A stretch of 64,000 bases of DNA from CAILDB01 sp049695975. Its GTDB lineage: Bacteria > Patescibacteriota > Minisyncoccia > Phycocordibacterales > GWA1-40-21. The position numbers and the translations under genes are program-made. Below the pieces are notes generated by a model. The model was not told the origin of the DNA, did not search any database, and saw only the letters and a program-made list of their open reading frames with translations. Positions 1 to 7,527 of the stretch are shown here, piece by piece; position 1 is the stretch's first letter; every line of letters begins with the position of its first letter. The DNA is taken from the NCBI GenBank assembly GCA_049695975.1, contig JBAVTE010000027.1, forward strand, positions 1-64,000, written 5' to 3'.

Positions 1-100
1 ATCTATAAGAATGGAAAAGTGTGTTTTAGAAATAATGGCGGAACCAGAAAAAGCAGAGGAACTTTTAGTGAGACAGGAGGAAGAATGGGTAAATAGATAA
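1..100 (+). CDS. C-terminal end of an unidentified protein (partial)
   Basis: Frame 2 is open from the window edge to a TAA at 98-100 and reads as a Glu-rich helix ending EEEWVNR, which looks protein-like. Frame 1 is also open to a TAG at 94-96, so the frame choice is uncertain. Too little is visible to name a product. Confidence 0.3.
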   Translation, partial: SIRMEKCVLEIMAEPEKAEELLVRQEEEWVNR

Positions 101-150
101 ATTTCTAGACTATATCTTCATATTTAATTTAATGATAATGTTGAATATAT

Positions 151-1452
151 ATGAGAAATAATATTGTATATGAAGGAGCTGATCAACTGACATATGAAAT
201 ACGAGAGATTGTAAACGTTGCTCAAAAAATCGAAAAAACAGGTGTAAATATTTCTTGGGAAAACATTGGTGACCCTGTAGCAAAAGGCGAAATAGTTCCG
301 CAATGGATAAAAGAAGTGGTAGCCGATACTGTAAAAAATGATAACAGTAGTTTCGGATATTCTCCTACAAAAGGTCTTTTGGCTACTCGTGAATATATAG
401 CAAAAGAAAGAAATCTCGAAGGAGGAATACAGATATCGCCAGAAGATATTTTGTTTTTTAATGGTTTGGGAGATGCTATATCAAAAGTATATACATATTT
501 AAATTCTAAAGTGAGAGTGATAGGCCCAAATCCAGCTTACTCGACACACTCATCTGCAGAGGCGGGTCATGCTGATGCACCACACATTACCTATATGCTA
601 GATCCAGACAATTTTTGGTACCCAGATCTGGATGATTTGAGAGAAAAAATAATTGCAAATAAAAATATTTGCGGTATTTTGATAATTAACCCTGACAATC
701 CTACTGGTATGGTTTATCCAGAAGAAATATTAAAAAAAATAGTAGATATTGCTAGAGAGTTTGATCTTTTTATAATATCTGATGAAATTTATTCTAATCT
801 TTGTTATGGTGGCATCCAACACAAAAAATTGGCTTCCGTGATAGGCGAAGTGCCGGGGCTTGCAATGCGTGGCATATCAAAAGAGTTCCCTTGGCCGGGT
901 TCTCGTTGTGGTTGGGTAGAATTTTATAATTGCGATAAAGATAAAGATTTTGCTTTGTATGCAAAAACTCTTTTAGATGCAAAAATGCTTGAAGTTTGTT
1001 CTACAACTTTACCTCAGAAAGTTTTACCCAAAATAATGGGGGATTCAAGATATTATCCATATCTTTCAGAGCGTAATTTAATTTATGAAAATAAGGCAAA
1101 TATTGCATATGATATTTTTTCTAAAATTCCAGAGCTTCTAGTTCATAAACCAAGCGGAGCTTTTTATATGACTGTTGTTTTTAAAAAAGGAGTGCTTAAT
1201 GCAGAACAAAAATTAATACCCGCAAATCTTGAGGCTGGAAAAATAATAGAGGAGATCTCAAAAACAGACAAGCTTGATAAACGTTTTGTTTATCAACTCC
1301 TTGCTTCAAAAGGAATTTGTATTGTTCCTCTTTCTTCTGGTTTTAATTCTGACTTATTTGGTTTTCGTATTACTTTACTTGAAACAGATGAAAATAAATT
1401 CAAAAAAAATATTGAAACTATTGCTCTCGCGATAAGTGAATATATTAAATAA
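151..1452 (+). CDS. PLP-dependent class I/II aminotransferase
   Basis: This 433-residue protein has the fold-type I aminotransferase signature. NPDNPTG lies at about residues 180-186, Asp211/Tyr214 contact the cofactor, and the Schiff-base lysine is about Lys244 in SKEFPWPGSRCGW, ending in the family PGxRxG motif. It would transfer an amino group between an amino acid and a 2-oxo acid in the cytoplasm. The overall pattern resembles the aspartate/alanine aminotransferases, but substrate cannot be read from sequence. There is no clear Shine-Dalgarno site. The gene ends just before a tRNA-associated repeat and appears to be a single-gene transcription unit. Confidence 0.9.
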   Translation: MRNNIVYEGADQLTYEIREIVNVAQKIEKTGVNISWENIGDPVAKGEIVPQWIKEVVADTVKNDNSSFGYSPTKGLLATREYIAKERNLEGGIQISPEDILFFNGLGDAISKVYTYLNSKVRVIGPNPAYSTHSSAEAGHADAPHITYMLDPDNFWYPDLDDLREKIIANKNICGILIINPDNPTGMVYPEEILKKIVDIAREFDLFIISDEIYSNLCYGGIQHKKLASVIGEVPGLAMRGISKEFPWPGSRCGWVEFYNCDKDKDFALYAKTLLDAKMLEVCSTTLPQKVLPKIMGDSRYYPYLSERNLIYENKANIAYDIFSKIPELLVHKPSGAFYMTVVFKKGVLNAEQKLIPANLEAGKIIEEISKTDKLDKRFVYQLLASKGICIVPLSSGFNSDLFGFRITLLETDENKFKKNIETIALAISEYIK

Positions 1453-1459
1453 ATAATTT

Positions 1460-1674
1460 GTGACCCTACAGAGCATGGAGTGGAATAAATGGGGTCAGCC
1501 ACCATTTCAATGTAGTATGCTTCGCATGCAAAATAGTGTGAGCCACAATAATTTTCATTCCGTCGAATGAAAATTTTCCAGCCCCGGACTCGTCTATTTT
1601 TTCTGCTGAAAAAATATGACTCCGTCTTCACCGCGTAATAAAAAACCTCAAGCAGTTGAGGTTTTTCTTCGCGG
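1460..1674 (-). repeat. Hairpin element 3' of tRNA-Glu with duplicated tRNA 3' end (element E1)
   Basis: The 14 bases at 1460-1473 (GTGACCCTACAGAG) repeat the 3' end of tRNA-Glu at 1674-1687 in the same orientation. Between the copies lie two strong hairpins: a 10-bp stem around the loop CCGTCG (about 1551-1576) and a 9-bp stem around TGCT (about 1595-1616), joined by a GC-rich linker. Read in the tRNA sense, the order, linker bases and loops match the element 3' of tRNA-Val at 54.9-55.1 kb, although the stems differ. No protein is credibly encoded. Confidence 0.7.
1641..1666 (-). terminator. Intrinsic terminator after tRNA-Glu
   Basis: An 11-bp perfect stem (AAAAACCTCAA / TTGAGGTTTTT) with a GCAG loop lies 9 nt downstream of tRNA-Glu on the minus strand and ends in a T run on that strand. 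Confidence 0.75.
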
Positions 1675-1746
1675 TGACCCTACAGAGAATCGAACTCTGA
1701 TTTGAGCCTTGAGAAGGCTCCGTCCTAACCGTTAGACGATAGGGCC
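1675..1746 (-). tRNA. tRNA-Glu (anticodon CTC)
   Basis: The minus strand folds into a cloverleaf with acceptor GGCCCTA/TAGGGTC (one G-U pair). The anticodon stem is GAGCC/GGCTC and the 7-nt loop TTCTCAA gives anticodon CTC. The T-loop TTCGATT is intact. CCA is not encoded. Confidence 0.93.
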
Positions 1747-1813
1747 AAACTTATTACCAACTAAAGGAATATAACATTTTATATTAAAATTTCAAAATAA
1801 TTTTTAATCAAAA

Positions 1814-1844
1814 AAGACGCCCACTATATCATTGTGAGCGTCTT
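1814..1844 (-). terminator. Intrinsic terminator
   Basis: Inverted repeat AAGACGC...GCGTCTT, extended by CAC/GTG, followed by T-rich sequence on the minus strand. It lies 20 bases past the stop of the small minus-strand gene at 1865-2092. Confidence 0.6.
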
Positions 1845-1864
1845 CATATTGATTGTTGCTGAAC

Positions 1865-2092
1865 TTAATTAGCTGCAAGATACCACAATCTTCTTCCTTC
1901 GACCACCTGTGTGGGGGTAGGTAAATTTAAATCATATTCAACTAAATTGCATAAAATCCTAAACCTTCGCGGGTTGTAAATAATTTGATGTGAACGCAAA
2001 ACTTTCGACACCGCGTCATGGACTTTATAATTCTTATATCGAACTAATTCTTTTACTTCTTTAACTAAGGTTTGATTTTGTACTTCTTTCAT
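1865..2092 (-). CDS. Small conserved-looking hypothetical protein
   Basis: A 75-residue basic protein that I do not recognise. It starts MKEVQNQTLV and ends GRRLWYLAAN. I chose the ATG at 2092 because it has a Shine-Dalgarno-like AAGGGG about seven bases upstream. The longer frame to 2128 would need a TTG start. The composition (helical N-terminal half, RRFRILCNLVEYDL core) suggests a folded regulatory or nucleic-acid-binding protein, but no known motif supports that. It is followed by its own terminator. Confidence 0.55.
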   Translation of the reverse strand: MKEVQNQTLVKEVKELVRYKNYKVHDAVSKVLRSHQIIYNPRRFRILCNLVEYDLNLPTPTQVVEGRRLWYLAAN

Positions 2093-2185
2093 TGTAAACC
2101 CCTTACTGTTAAGTTGTTTGGTTAACAAAATACTATCTGTAAATACATTAGTACTTTTGTTATCATTTGTCTAGTAAAAATTAAA

Positions 2186-2638
2186 TTAACCAAACAGACT
2201 TTCGACGACTTCTTTGACGTCGTTACCATCAGCTTTGCCTTTTAGATCTTTCATTATACCGGACATTAACATTCCTGATTTTGATTTATCTGTAATACCG
2301 AGCTCTGCTTTCTTGGCTTCAGCAATTTTTCTAATATCATCTTTACTCATCATTTGAGGTAAGAAAGCTTCGAGAACTTTCAGCTCTGATTGTTCACTTT
2401 CTACCAAATCCATTCTTCCGCCTTTTGTAAACTGTTCAATAGAATCTTTTCTTTGCTTAGTAAGGCGTCTGATGACAGCCATTGCATCGTCATCGCTTAG
2501 CTCTTCTTGAGGCTTCCTCTTTTTTGCAACAAGTTCGTTCATAAATGCCGAAAGTATATTTCGTAAAACCACAAGACGAGTTTGTTCTTTTGCGAGCATT
2601 GCTTCTTTTACTTTTTCTTTTATTTCATTGTGTATCAT
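2186..2638 (-). CDS. yqeY: GatB/YqeY domain protein
   Basis: A 150-residue protein of the YqeY family, an all-helical domain related to the C-terminal tRNA-binding domain of GatB/GatE. Family features seen are the N-terminal helix with AMLAKEQTRLVVLRNILSA, the ELSDDDAMAVIRRLTKQRKDSIEQF segment, and the C-terminal LKGKADGNDVKEVVES motif. The role of the stand-alone protein is not firmly known; tRNA or ribosome association is usually assumed. On the minus strand a TATAAT lies 10 nt before the ATG. It is divergent from rmuC across a shared palindrome. Confidence 0.9.
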   Translation of the reverse strand: MIHNEIKEKVKEAMLAKEQTRLVVLRNILSAFMNELVAKKRKPQEELSDDDAMAVIRRLTKQRKDSIEQFTKGGRMDLVESEQSELKVLEAFLPQMMSKDDIRKIAEAKKAELGITDKSKSGMLMSGIMKDLKGKADGNDVKEVVESLFG

Positions 2639-2694
2639 AAGATTGTTTATTATAATTAGTAACCAACTGATGATATCATATCTTAAAAATCTTG

Positions 2695-2741
2695 TCCCGT
2701 TAGAAATAGGAAATTTTTAATTTCCGCTATTTCTAACGGGA
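2695..2741. promoter_or_regulatory. Long palindrome between divergent yqeY and rmuC
   Basis: A 15-bp perfect inverted repeat, TCCCGTTAGAAATAG / CTATTTCTAACGGGA, encloses a further AT-rich self-complementary core. It sits immediately upstream of the rmuC -10 box at 2745, so it covers the -35 area of rmuC. It could be an operator or a cruciform/hairpin element; no T-run terminator pattern is present. Confidence 0.5.
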
Positions 2742-2744
2742 TGG

Positions 2745-2750
2745 TATAAT
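2745..2750 (+). promoter_or_regulatory. -10 box of rmuC, leaderless spacing
   Basis: A perfect TATAAT ends 6 nt before the ATG, so transcription would begin at or next to the start codon. Confidence 0.6.
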
Positions 2751-2756
2751 ACCGAT

Positions 2757-3830
2757 ATGAGTATAGTTTATATTTTTCTTACAATAATTTTTGTCTTACT
2801 TCTCGTGGTTATTTGGGCTCTTTTGAGAAAGAAACCAGAAGAGAAAAGCGAGGACGGTATAGGACTTAAACTTATTTTAGAGCAAATCAATGAGCTAAAC
2901 AGGACTGTGGATAGTAAAATAAGTGAAAGCTCAAAGCATATGAATGAGTCTGTGCGAAATCAGTTCAATGAGTCTGCGAAGCTTATCAAAGATGTTACTC
3001 AGGGTTTGACTAAATTGGACGAAACCAATAGGCAAGTTGTGTCTTTTGCTGACCAGCTTCAGTCACTTCAAGATATTTTAAAAAATCCAAAGCAGAGAGG
3101 AATTCTCGGCGAGTATTATCTTGAAACTCTTTTGAAAAATGTTTTACCACCGGGTAGCTATGAAATGCAATATAAGCTCGGAACTGATGAAGATGGCAAG
3201 GATCTCATACCCGATGCCGTTGTTTTTGTAAAAGATAAAATCATTCCAGTTGATTCCAAGTTTTCACTTGAAAACTATAATAAAATTATCGAACAAAAGG
3301 ATCCGGTTGAAAAAGAGAAGCTGGAAAAACTTTTTGTAAATGACTTGAAAAATAGGATTACGGAAACATCCAAATATATTCAGCCTGCAAAAGGCACTAT
3401 GGATTTTGCTTTTATGTTTATTCCTCATGAAGCCATATATTATGATTTACTTATCAATAAAATTGGTGCGCTCAAAGAAGATACAGAAAGTTTGATCCAG
3501 AGAGCAGCCTCAAAATACAAAGTGATTATTGTGTCGCCAACATCTTTTCTTGCATATTTGCAGACGGTTTTGCAGGGTCTCAAAGCAATGCAGATAGAAG
3601 AGTCAGCCAAGGACATTGTAAAAAGAGTGGGGGATCTGACTGTTCATTTGAAAAAATATGCCGAAAAATATGAAAAGCTTGGAAAATCTATTGCAACGGT
3701 AGTGAACCAGTATACCGATGGTTCTAAAGAATTTAAAAAGATAGATAAAGATATTGTTAGAATTACAGAAAATGAAAAAGGATTGAAGTTTGAACCGTTG
3801 GAGATAGAAAAGCCAGATATAGAAGAATAA
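2757..3830 (+). CDS. rmuC: RmuC-family DNA recombination protein
   Basis: A 357-residue protein with one N-terminal membrane segment (about residues 3-23), then a coiled-coil (about 40-100), then the RmuC nuclease-like domain. That domain contains KNPKQRGILGEYYLETLL, the PDAVV...IPVDSKF segment and MFIPHEAIYY. RmuC limits inversions at short inverted repeats in Escherichia coli and is related to restriction-type nucleases. It is shorter than many homologues (about 450). It forms a single-gene unit with a leaderless promoter and a strong terminator. Confidence 0.9.
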   Translation: MSIVYIFLTIIFVLLLVVIWALLRKKPEEKSEDGIGLKLILEQINELNRTVDSKISESSKHMNESVRNQFNESAKLIKDVTQGLTKLDETNRQVVSFADQLQSLQDILKNPKQRGILGEYYLETLLKNVLPPGSYEMQYKLGTDEDGKDLIPDAVVFVKDKIIPVDSKFSLENYNKIIEQKDPVEKEKLEKLFVNDLKNRITETSKYIQPAKGTMDFAFMFIPHEAIYYDLLINKIGALKEDTESLIQRAASKYKVIIVSPTSFLAYLQTVLQGLKAMQIEESAKDIVKRVGDLTVHLKKYAEKYEKLGKSIATVVNQYTDGSKEFKKIDKDIVRITENEKGLKFEPLEIEKPDIEE

Positions 3831-3837
3831 TTTTTAA

Positions 3838-3873
3838 AAAGACGAATTTTTTGCAACAAAAAATTCGTCTTTT
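3838..3873 (+). terminator. Intrinsic terminator after rmuC
   Basis: Inverted repeat AAAGACGAATTTTTTG / CAAAAAATTCGTCTTT-type, with a short loop and a T tail, 8 nt after the rmuC stop. Confidence 0.8.
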
Positions 3874-3892
3874 ACATTTTCAAATTTTATTG

Positions 3893-3898
3893 TATTAT
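3893..3898 (+). promoter_or_regulatory. -10 box of leuS, leaderless spacing
   Basis: TATTAT ends 7 nt before the leuS ATG. The preceding terminator of rmuC leaves no room for another leader. Confidence 0.5.
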
Positions 3899-3905
3899 AG
3901 AACAT

Positions 3906-6317
3906 ATGAAAAATAACACGAAAAAGATGTCGGTTTATGATCATACGAAGATCGAAAAGAAGTGGCAGAAGTTTTGGGAGAAGAATAAAACTTTTGTTGT
4001 AAAGAAAGATCTTAAAAAAAAGAAGTTTTACGGTCTTATAGAGTTTCCTTATCCATCTGGTGATGGTATTCATATGGGTCATGTTAGAACCGATACGGCA
4101 ATGGATGTAATTTGTAGAAAAAGGAGAATGGAAGGATATAATGTTTTATATCCGATAGGTTGGGATGCTTTTGGTTTGCCGACAGAAAATTATGCTATTA
4201 AGACTGGAATACATCCAACAATAGTTACAAAAAATAATACAAAGACTTTTAGAAGACAACTTAAATCTATTGGTTTTTCTTTTGATTGGTCTCGTGAAAT
4301 AAATACTAGTGATCCAAATTATTATAAATGGACGCAATGGATATTTTTGAAACTCTATGAAAATGGTTTGGCATATAAAAAAAAGATGCTTATAAACTGG
4401 TGCCCAAAATGTAAAATTGGTCTTGCAAATGAAGAAGTAGTAGATGGTAATTGCGAAAGATGTGGATCTGTTGTTGAAAAGCGAGAAAAAGAGCAATGGA
4501 TGCTTGCAATCACTAAATATGCCGATAGATTAGAAAAAGATCTTGACGATGTAAATTATTTAGAAAAGATAAAAATTCAACAAAGAAACTGGATAGGAAA
4601 AAGTAATGGTGCAGAATTGTGGTTTAACATTGTCAATTCTGAGGAAAAGATTTTTGTATTTACGACCCGTCCAGATACTTTGTATGGAGTCACATATGTT
4701 GTTTTGGCTCCAGAAAATAAACTGATTGATATATTAAAATCACAAATTCAAAATTGGAAAGAGGTTGAGGATTACATAAAGGCAACCAAAAATAAATCAG
4801 AAATTGAACGCACTTCGGATAATAAAGAAAAAACAGGAGTAGAGCTTAAAGGAGTGATCGTAAAGCATCCGATCACGAAGAAAATTATTCCAGTTTATAT
4901 TTCCGATTATGTTTTAGGACATTATGGTACAGGTGCTGTCATGGCCGTACCTGCTCATGATGATAGAGATTATGCTTTTGCAAAAAAATACAACCTACCA
5001 ATCATAGAAGTCATATCAGGTGGAAATGTCGCTGAAAAAGCTTACACAGAAAATGGTGTAATGGTGAATTCGGGTGAGTTTAATGGTACTAATAATGAAG
5101 ATGCCAAGAAACTGATTACAGAATTTTCTGGTGGAAAAATAACAACAACATATAAACTTCGTGATTGGATTTTTTCAAGACAACATTATTGGGGTGAGCC
5201 TATACCTGTTGTTCTTTGTGAAAAATGTGGAATTGTTCCTCTTGAAGAAAAAGATTTACCTTTAAAATTACCGATGGTAAAAAAATATTTACCAACTGAT
5301 ACAGGTGAATCACCATTAGCATCAATTTCAAATTGGGTGAATACAAAATGTCCTAAATGTGGTGGTAAAGCTAAACGGGAAACTGATACAATGCCAAATT
5401 GGGCAGGATCTTCTTGGTATTATCTTAGATATACTGATCCAAAAAATAAAAAAGCTTTTGCCGATACAAAAAACCTAAAATATTGGACACCAGTTGATTG
5501 GTATAATGGTGGAATGGAGCATACGACACTTCACCTTTTATATTCGCGTTTTTGGCACAAATTTCTCTATGATTTAAAATTAGTTCCTACTAAAGAACCT
5601 TATCAAAAAAGAACTTCACAAGGATTTGTATTAGGAGAAGATGGGGAAAAGATGTCAAAATCTAGAGGGAATGTTATTAATCCAGATGAAATTGTAAAAA
5701 ATCTCGGAGCAGATTCTTTGAGAATTTATGAAATGTTTATGGGACCATTTGATCAGTCTATTGCGTGGGGTTCTGATAATATCGTAGGTTCGAGAAGATT
5801 TTTAGAGAGAGTTTGGAAATTAAAGAATAAGGTAGAGGATAATTTTTCTGACAAAGAAGACATCACGATATTAGTTAATCAAACAATTAAAAAGGTTGGA
5901 GAGGATATTGAAAGTATAAACTTTAATACAGCCATATCAGGAATGATGATACTTGCAAACGGCTTAGAGAATCAAGAAAAAATTAGTGCAAAAATTTATT
6001 CCGATTTTATCAAAATCCTTTCTCCTTTTGCTCCACATATTTGTGAGGAGATATGGGCGGGTCTTGGTAACAAGAAGTCAATAGTTGCTACAGCATGGCC
6101 AAAATGGGATGCGAGTAAAATTGTTTCTGGAAAAATAAAAATGCCGATTCAGATAAATGGAAAAGTTAGAGGAGTGATAGAAATATCAAATGATCTTGAG
6201 GAAAAAGAAGTTTTCAAATTAGCTCTGCAGAATAAAGATATAATTAGATGGATAGAAGGAAAAGAAATTAGAAAAACAATTTTTGTCAAAAATAAAATTA
6301 TAAATTTTATAGTTTAG
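3906..6317 (+). CDS. leuS: Leucyl-tRNA synthetase
   Basis: An 803-residue class I aminoacyl-tRNA synthetase that charges tRNA-Leu. Visible are the HIGH-type motif in YPSGDGIHMGHVRT (about residues 47-60), the CP1 editing domain with TTRPDTLYG and the conserved GAVMAVPAHDDRD, two CxxC...CxxC zinc-binding modules, and KMSKS in GEKMSKSRGNV. The C-terminal anticodon-binding domain ends with the usual LeuRS-specific VRGVIEI segment. Length is normal for bacterial LeuRS. It is expressed from a leaderless-type promoter. Confidence 0.97.
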   Translation: MKNNTKKMSVYDHTKIEKKWQKFWEKNKTFVVKKDLKKKKFYGLIEFPYPSGDGIHMGHVRTDTAMDVICRKRRMEGYNVLYPIGWDAFGLPTENYAIKTGIHPTIVTKNNTKTFRRQLKSIGFSFDWSREINTSDPNYYKWTQWIFLKLYENGLAYKKKMLINWCPKCKIGLANEEVVDGNCERCGSVVEKREKEQWMLAITKYADRLEKDLDDVNYLEKIKIQQRNWIGKSNGAELWFNIVNSEEKIFVFTTRPDTLYGVTYVVLAPENKLIDILKSQIQNWKEVEDYIKATKNKSEIERTSDNKEKTGVELKGVIVKHPITKKIIPVYISDYVLGHYGTGAVMAVPAHDDRDYAFAKKYNLPIIEVISGGNVAEKAYTENGVMVNSGEFNGTNNEDAKKLITEFSGGKITTTYKLRDWIFSRQHYWGEPIPVVLCEKCGIVPLEEKDLPLKLPMVKKYLPTDTGESPLASISNWVNTKCPKCGGKAKRETDTMPNWAGSSWYYLRYTDPKNKKAFADTKNLKYWTPVDWYNGGMEHTTLHLLYSRFWHKFLYDLKLVPTKEPYQKRTSQGFVLGEDGEKMSKSRGNVINPDEIVKNLGADSLRIYEMFMGPFDQSIAWGSDNIVGSRRFLERVWKLKNKVEDNFSDKEDITILVNQTIKKVGEDIESINFNTAISGMMILANGLENQEKISAKIYSDFIKILSPFAPHICEEIWAGLGNKKSIVATAWPKWDASKIVSGKIKMPIQINGKVRGVIEISNDLEEKEVFKLALQNKDIIRWIEGKEIRKTIFVKNKIINFIV

Positions 6318-6387
6318 TTGACTTTATTATTATGAAGTGGTATCCTTGCAAACAAGATATTTGTTAAGTTTTAATATAAAAATAATT

Positions 6388-7425
6388 ATGTCAACATCTT
6401 CTATAAGTTTTAAGCCAAAGCAAGTAGTAAAAAGACTTCTTTCGTCTCTCTCAGACAGGTCAATAGATATTATTACAAAGAGATATGGTCTGGGCAAAAA
6501 TCCAGAGCCTATGACTTTGGATGCTATAGGGAAAAATTACGGTATTACCAGAGAAAGAGTCAGACAAATAGAAAACCATGTTTTGGGTCAGATTCGAAAA
6601 TCAAAACAATATGCTGAAGAAAAATCTTCTTTTGAAGAGCTAGAAAAGTTGATTCATAGTCTCGGAGGTATTGTGACTGAGGCAGAATTGCTAGAAGAAG
6701 TTTCCAAAGATACAGGCATCCAAAGCCATGTTAATTTTATTTTAGTTCTTGGTAATTCTTTTACTAAATTTAAGGAAGACGAAGACTTTAGACACAGATG
6801 GCTTGTAGATCCAGAAATTGCAGAAAAAGTGCATGATTCTCTTAAAAAATTATATAGTAGTTTGAAATATGATGATTTGCTTTCAGAAGAAAATATGATC
6901 AAAGCTTTTTTGAGTTATATAGAAAATGTTTCTAATCAATATAAAAGTGAAGAAATGGCAAAGAGATGGCTTTCAATTTCAAAAAAGGTAGGCAAAAATG
7001 CTTTGGGTGAATGGGGTAGATCAGAATCTCCAAATATCACTACAAAAGGAATGAGAGACTACGCTTTTCTTGTTATACGAAGACATGGTTCGCCTATACA
7101 TTTTAAGGAAGTTGCAGAGGCTATCACACAAACATTTAAGAAAAAAGCTCATATTGCCACCACCCACAATGAACTTATAAAGGATCCCAGATTTGTGCTT
7201 GTTGGTAGAGGTCTTTATGCTTTGAAAGAGTGGGGCTATACTCCCGGTGTTGTAAAAGATGTTATTAGGGATTTGATAGTAAAAAATGGCCCTCTAACTA
7301 AAGAAGATATCGTTCAAAAGGTTTTGAAAGAAAGATATGTAAAGGAAAACACGATTGTTATAAACCTTCAAAATAAAAAGTATTTTAAGAAAATGAAAGA
7401 TGATAAGTACGAGGTAGTTAAATAG
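6388..7425 (+). CDS. Sigma-70 region 4-like HTH fused to HARE-HTH domain protein
   Basis: A 345-residue protein whose N-terminal part (about residues 10-70) is a sigma-70 region 4 helix-turn-helix, with YGITRERVRQIENHVLGQIR. The C-terminal half (about 235-340) looks like a HARE-HTH winged helix, as in the RNA polymerase delta subunit RpoE and eukaryotic HB1/ASXL proteins: YAFLVIRRHGSPIHFKEVA...FVLVGRGLYALKEWGY. There is no sigma region 2, so it cannot be a complete sigma factor. A role in modulating RNA polymerase or recognising -35-like DNA is inferred. I chose ATG 6388; an upstream in-frame GTG at 6337 adds residues unlike the family. Confidence 0.8.
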   Translation: MSTSSISFKPKQVVKRLLSSLSDRSIDIITKRYGLGKNPEPMTLDAIGKNYGITRERVRQIENHVLGQIRKSKQYAEEKSSFEELEKLIHSLGGIVTEAELLEEVSKDTGIQSHVNFILVLGNSFTKFKEDEDFRHRWLVDPEIAEKVHDSLKKLYSSLKYDDLLSEENMIKAFLSYIENVSNQYKSEEMAKRWLSISKKVGKNALGEWGRSESPNITTKGMRDYAFLVIRRHGSPIHFKEVAEAITQTFKKKAHIATTHNELIKDPRFVLVGRGLYALKEWGYTPGVVKDVIRDLIVKNGPLTKEDIVQKVLKERYVKENTIVINLQNKKYFKKMKDDKYEVVK

Positions 7426-7514
7426 TAAGATTGCTGGGTTAATAATCCCCTAGGAAAAGTATTTTATTACGAAACTCTGTTTTTTTGCTTCTTGGCATTT
7501 ATTCTTTTCTGGAT

Positions 7515-7520
7515 TATAAT
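7515..7520 (+). promoter_or_regulatory. -10 box, leaderless spacing
   Basis: TATAAT ends 7 nt before the ATG at 7528. This supports that ATG over the upstream TTG at 7492. Confidence 0.55.
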
Positions 7521-7527
7521 AGTAGAA

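Noticed and set aside
1293..1631. Minus-strand frame of 112 codons overlapping the aminotransferase end and element E1
   Set aside because: It reads the antisense of a clear aminotransferase and of palindromic repeat DNA; no initiation signal.
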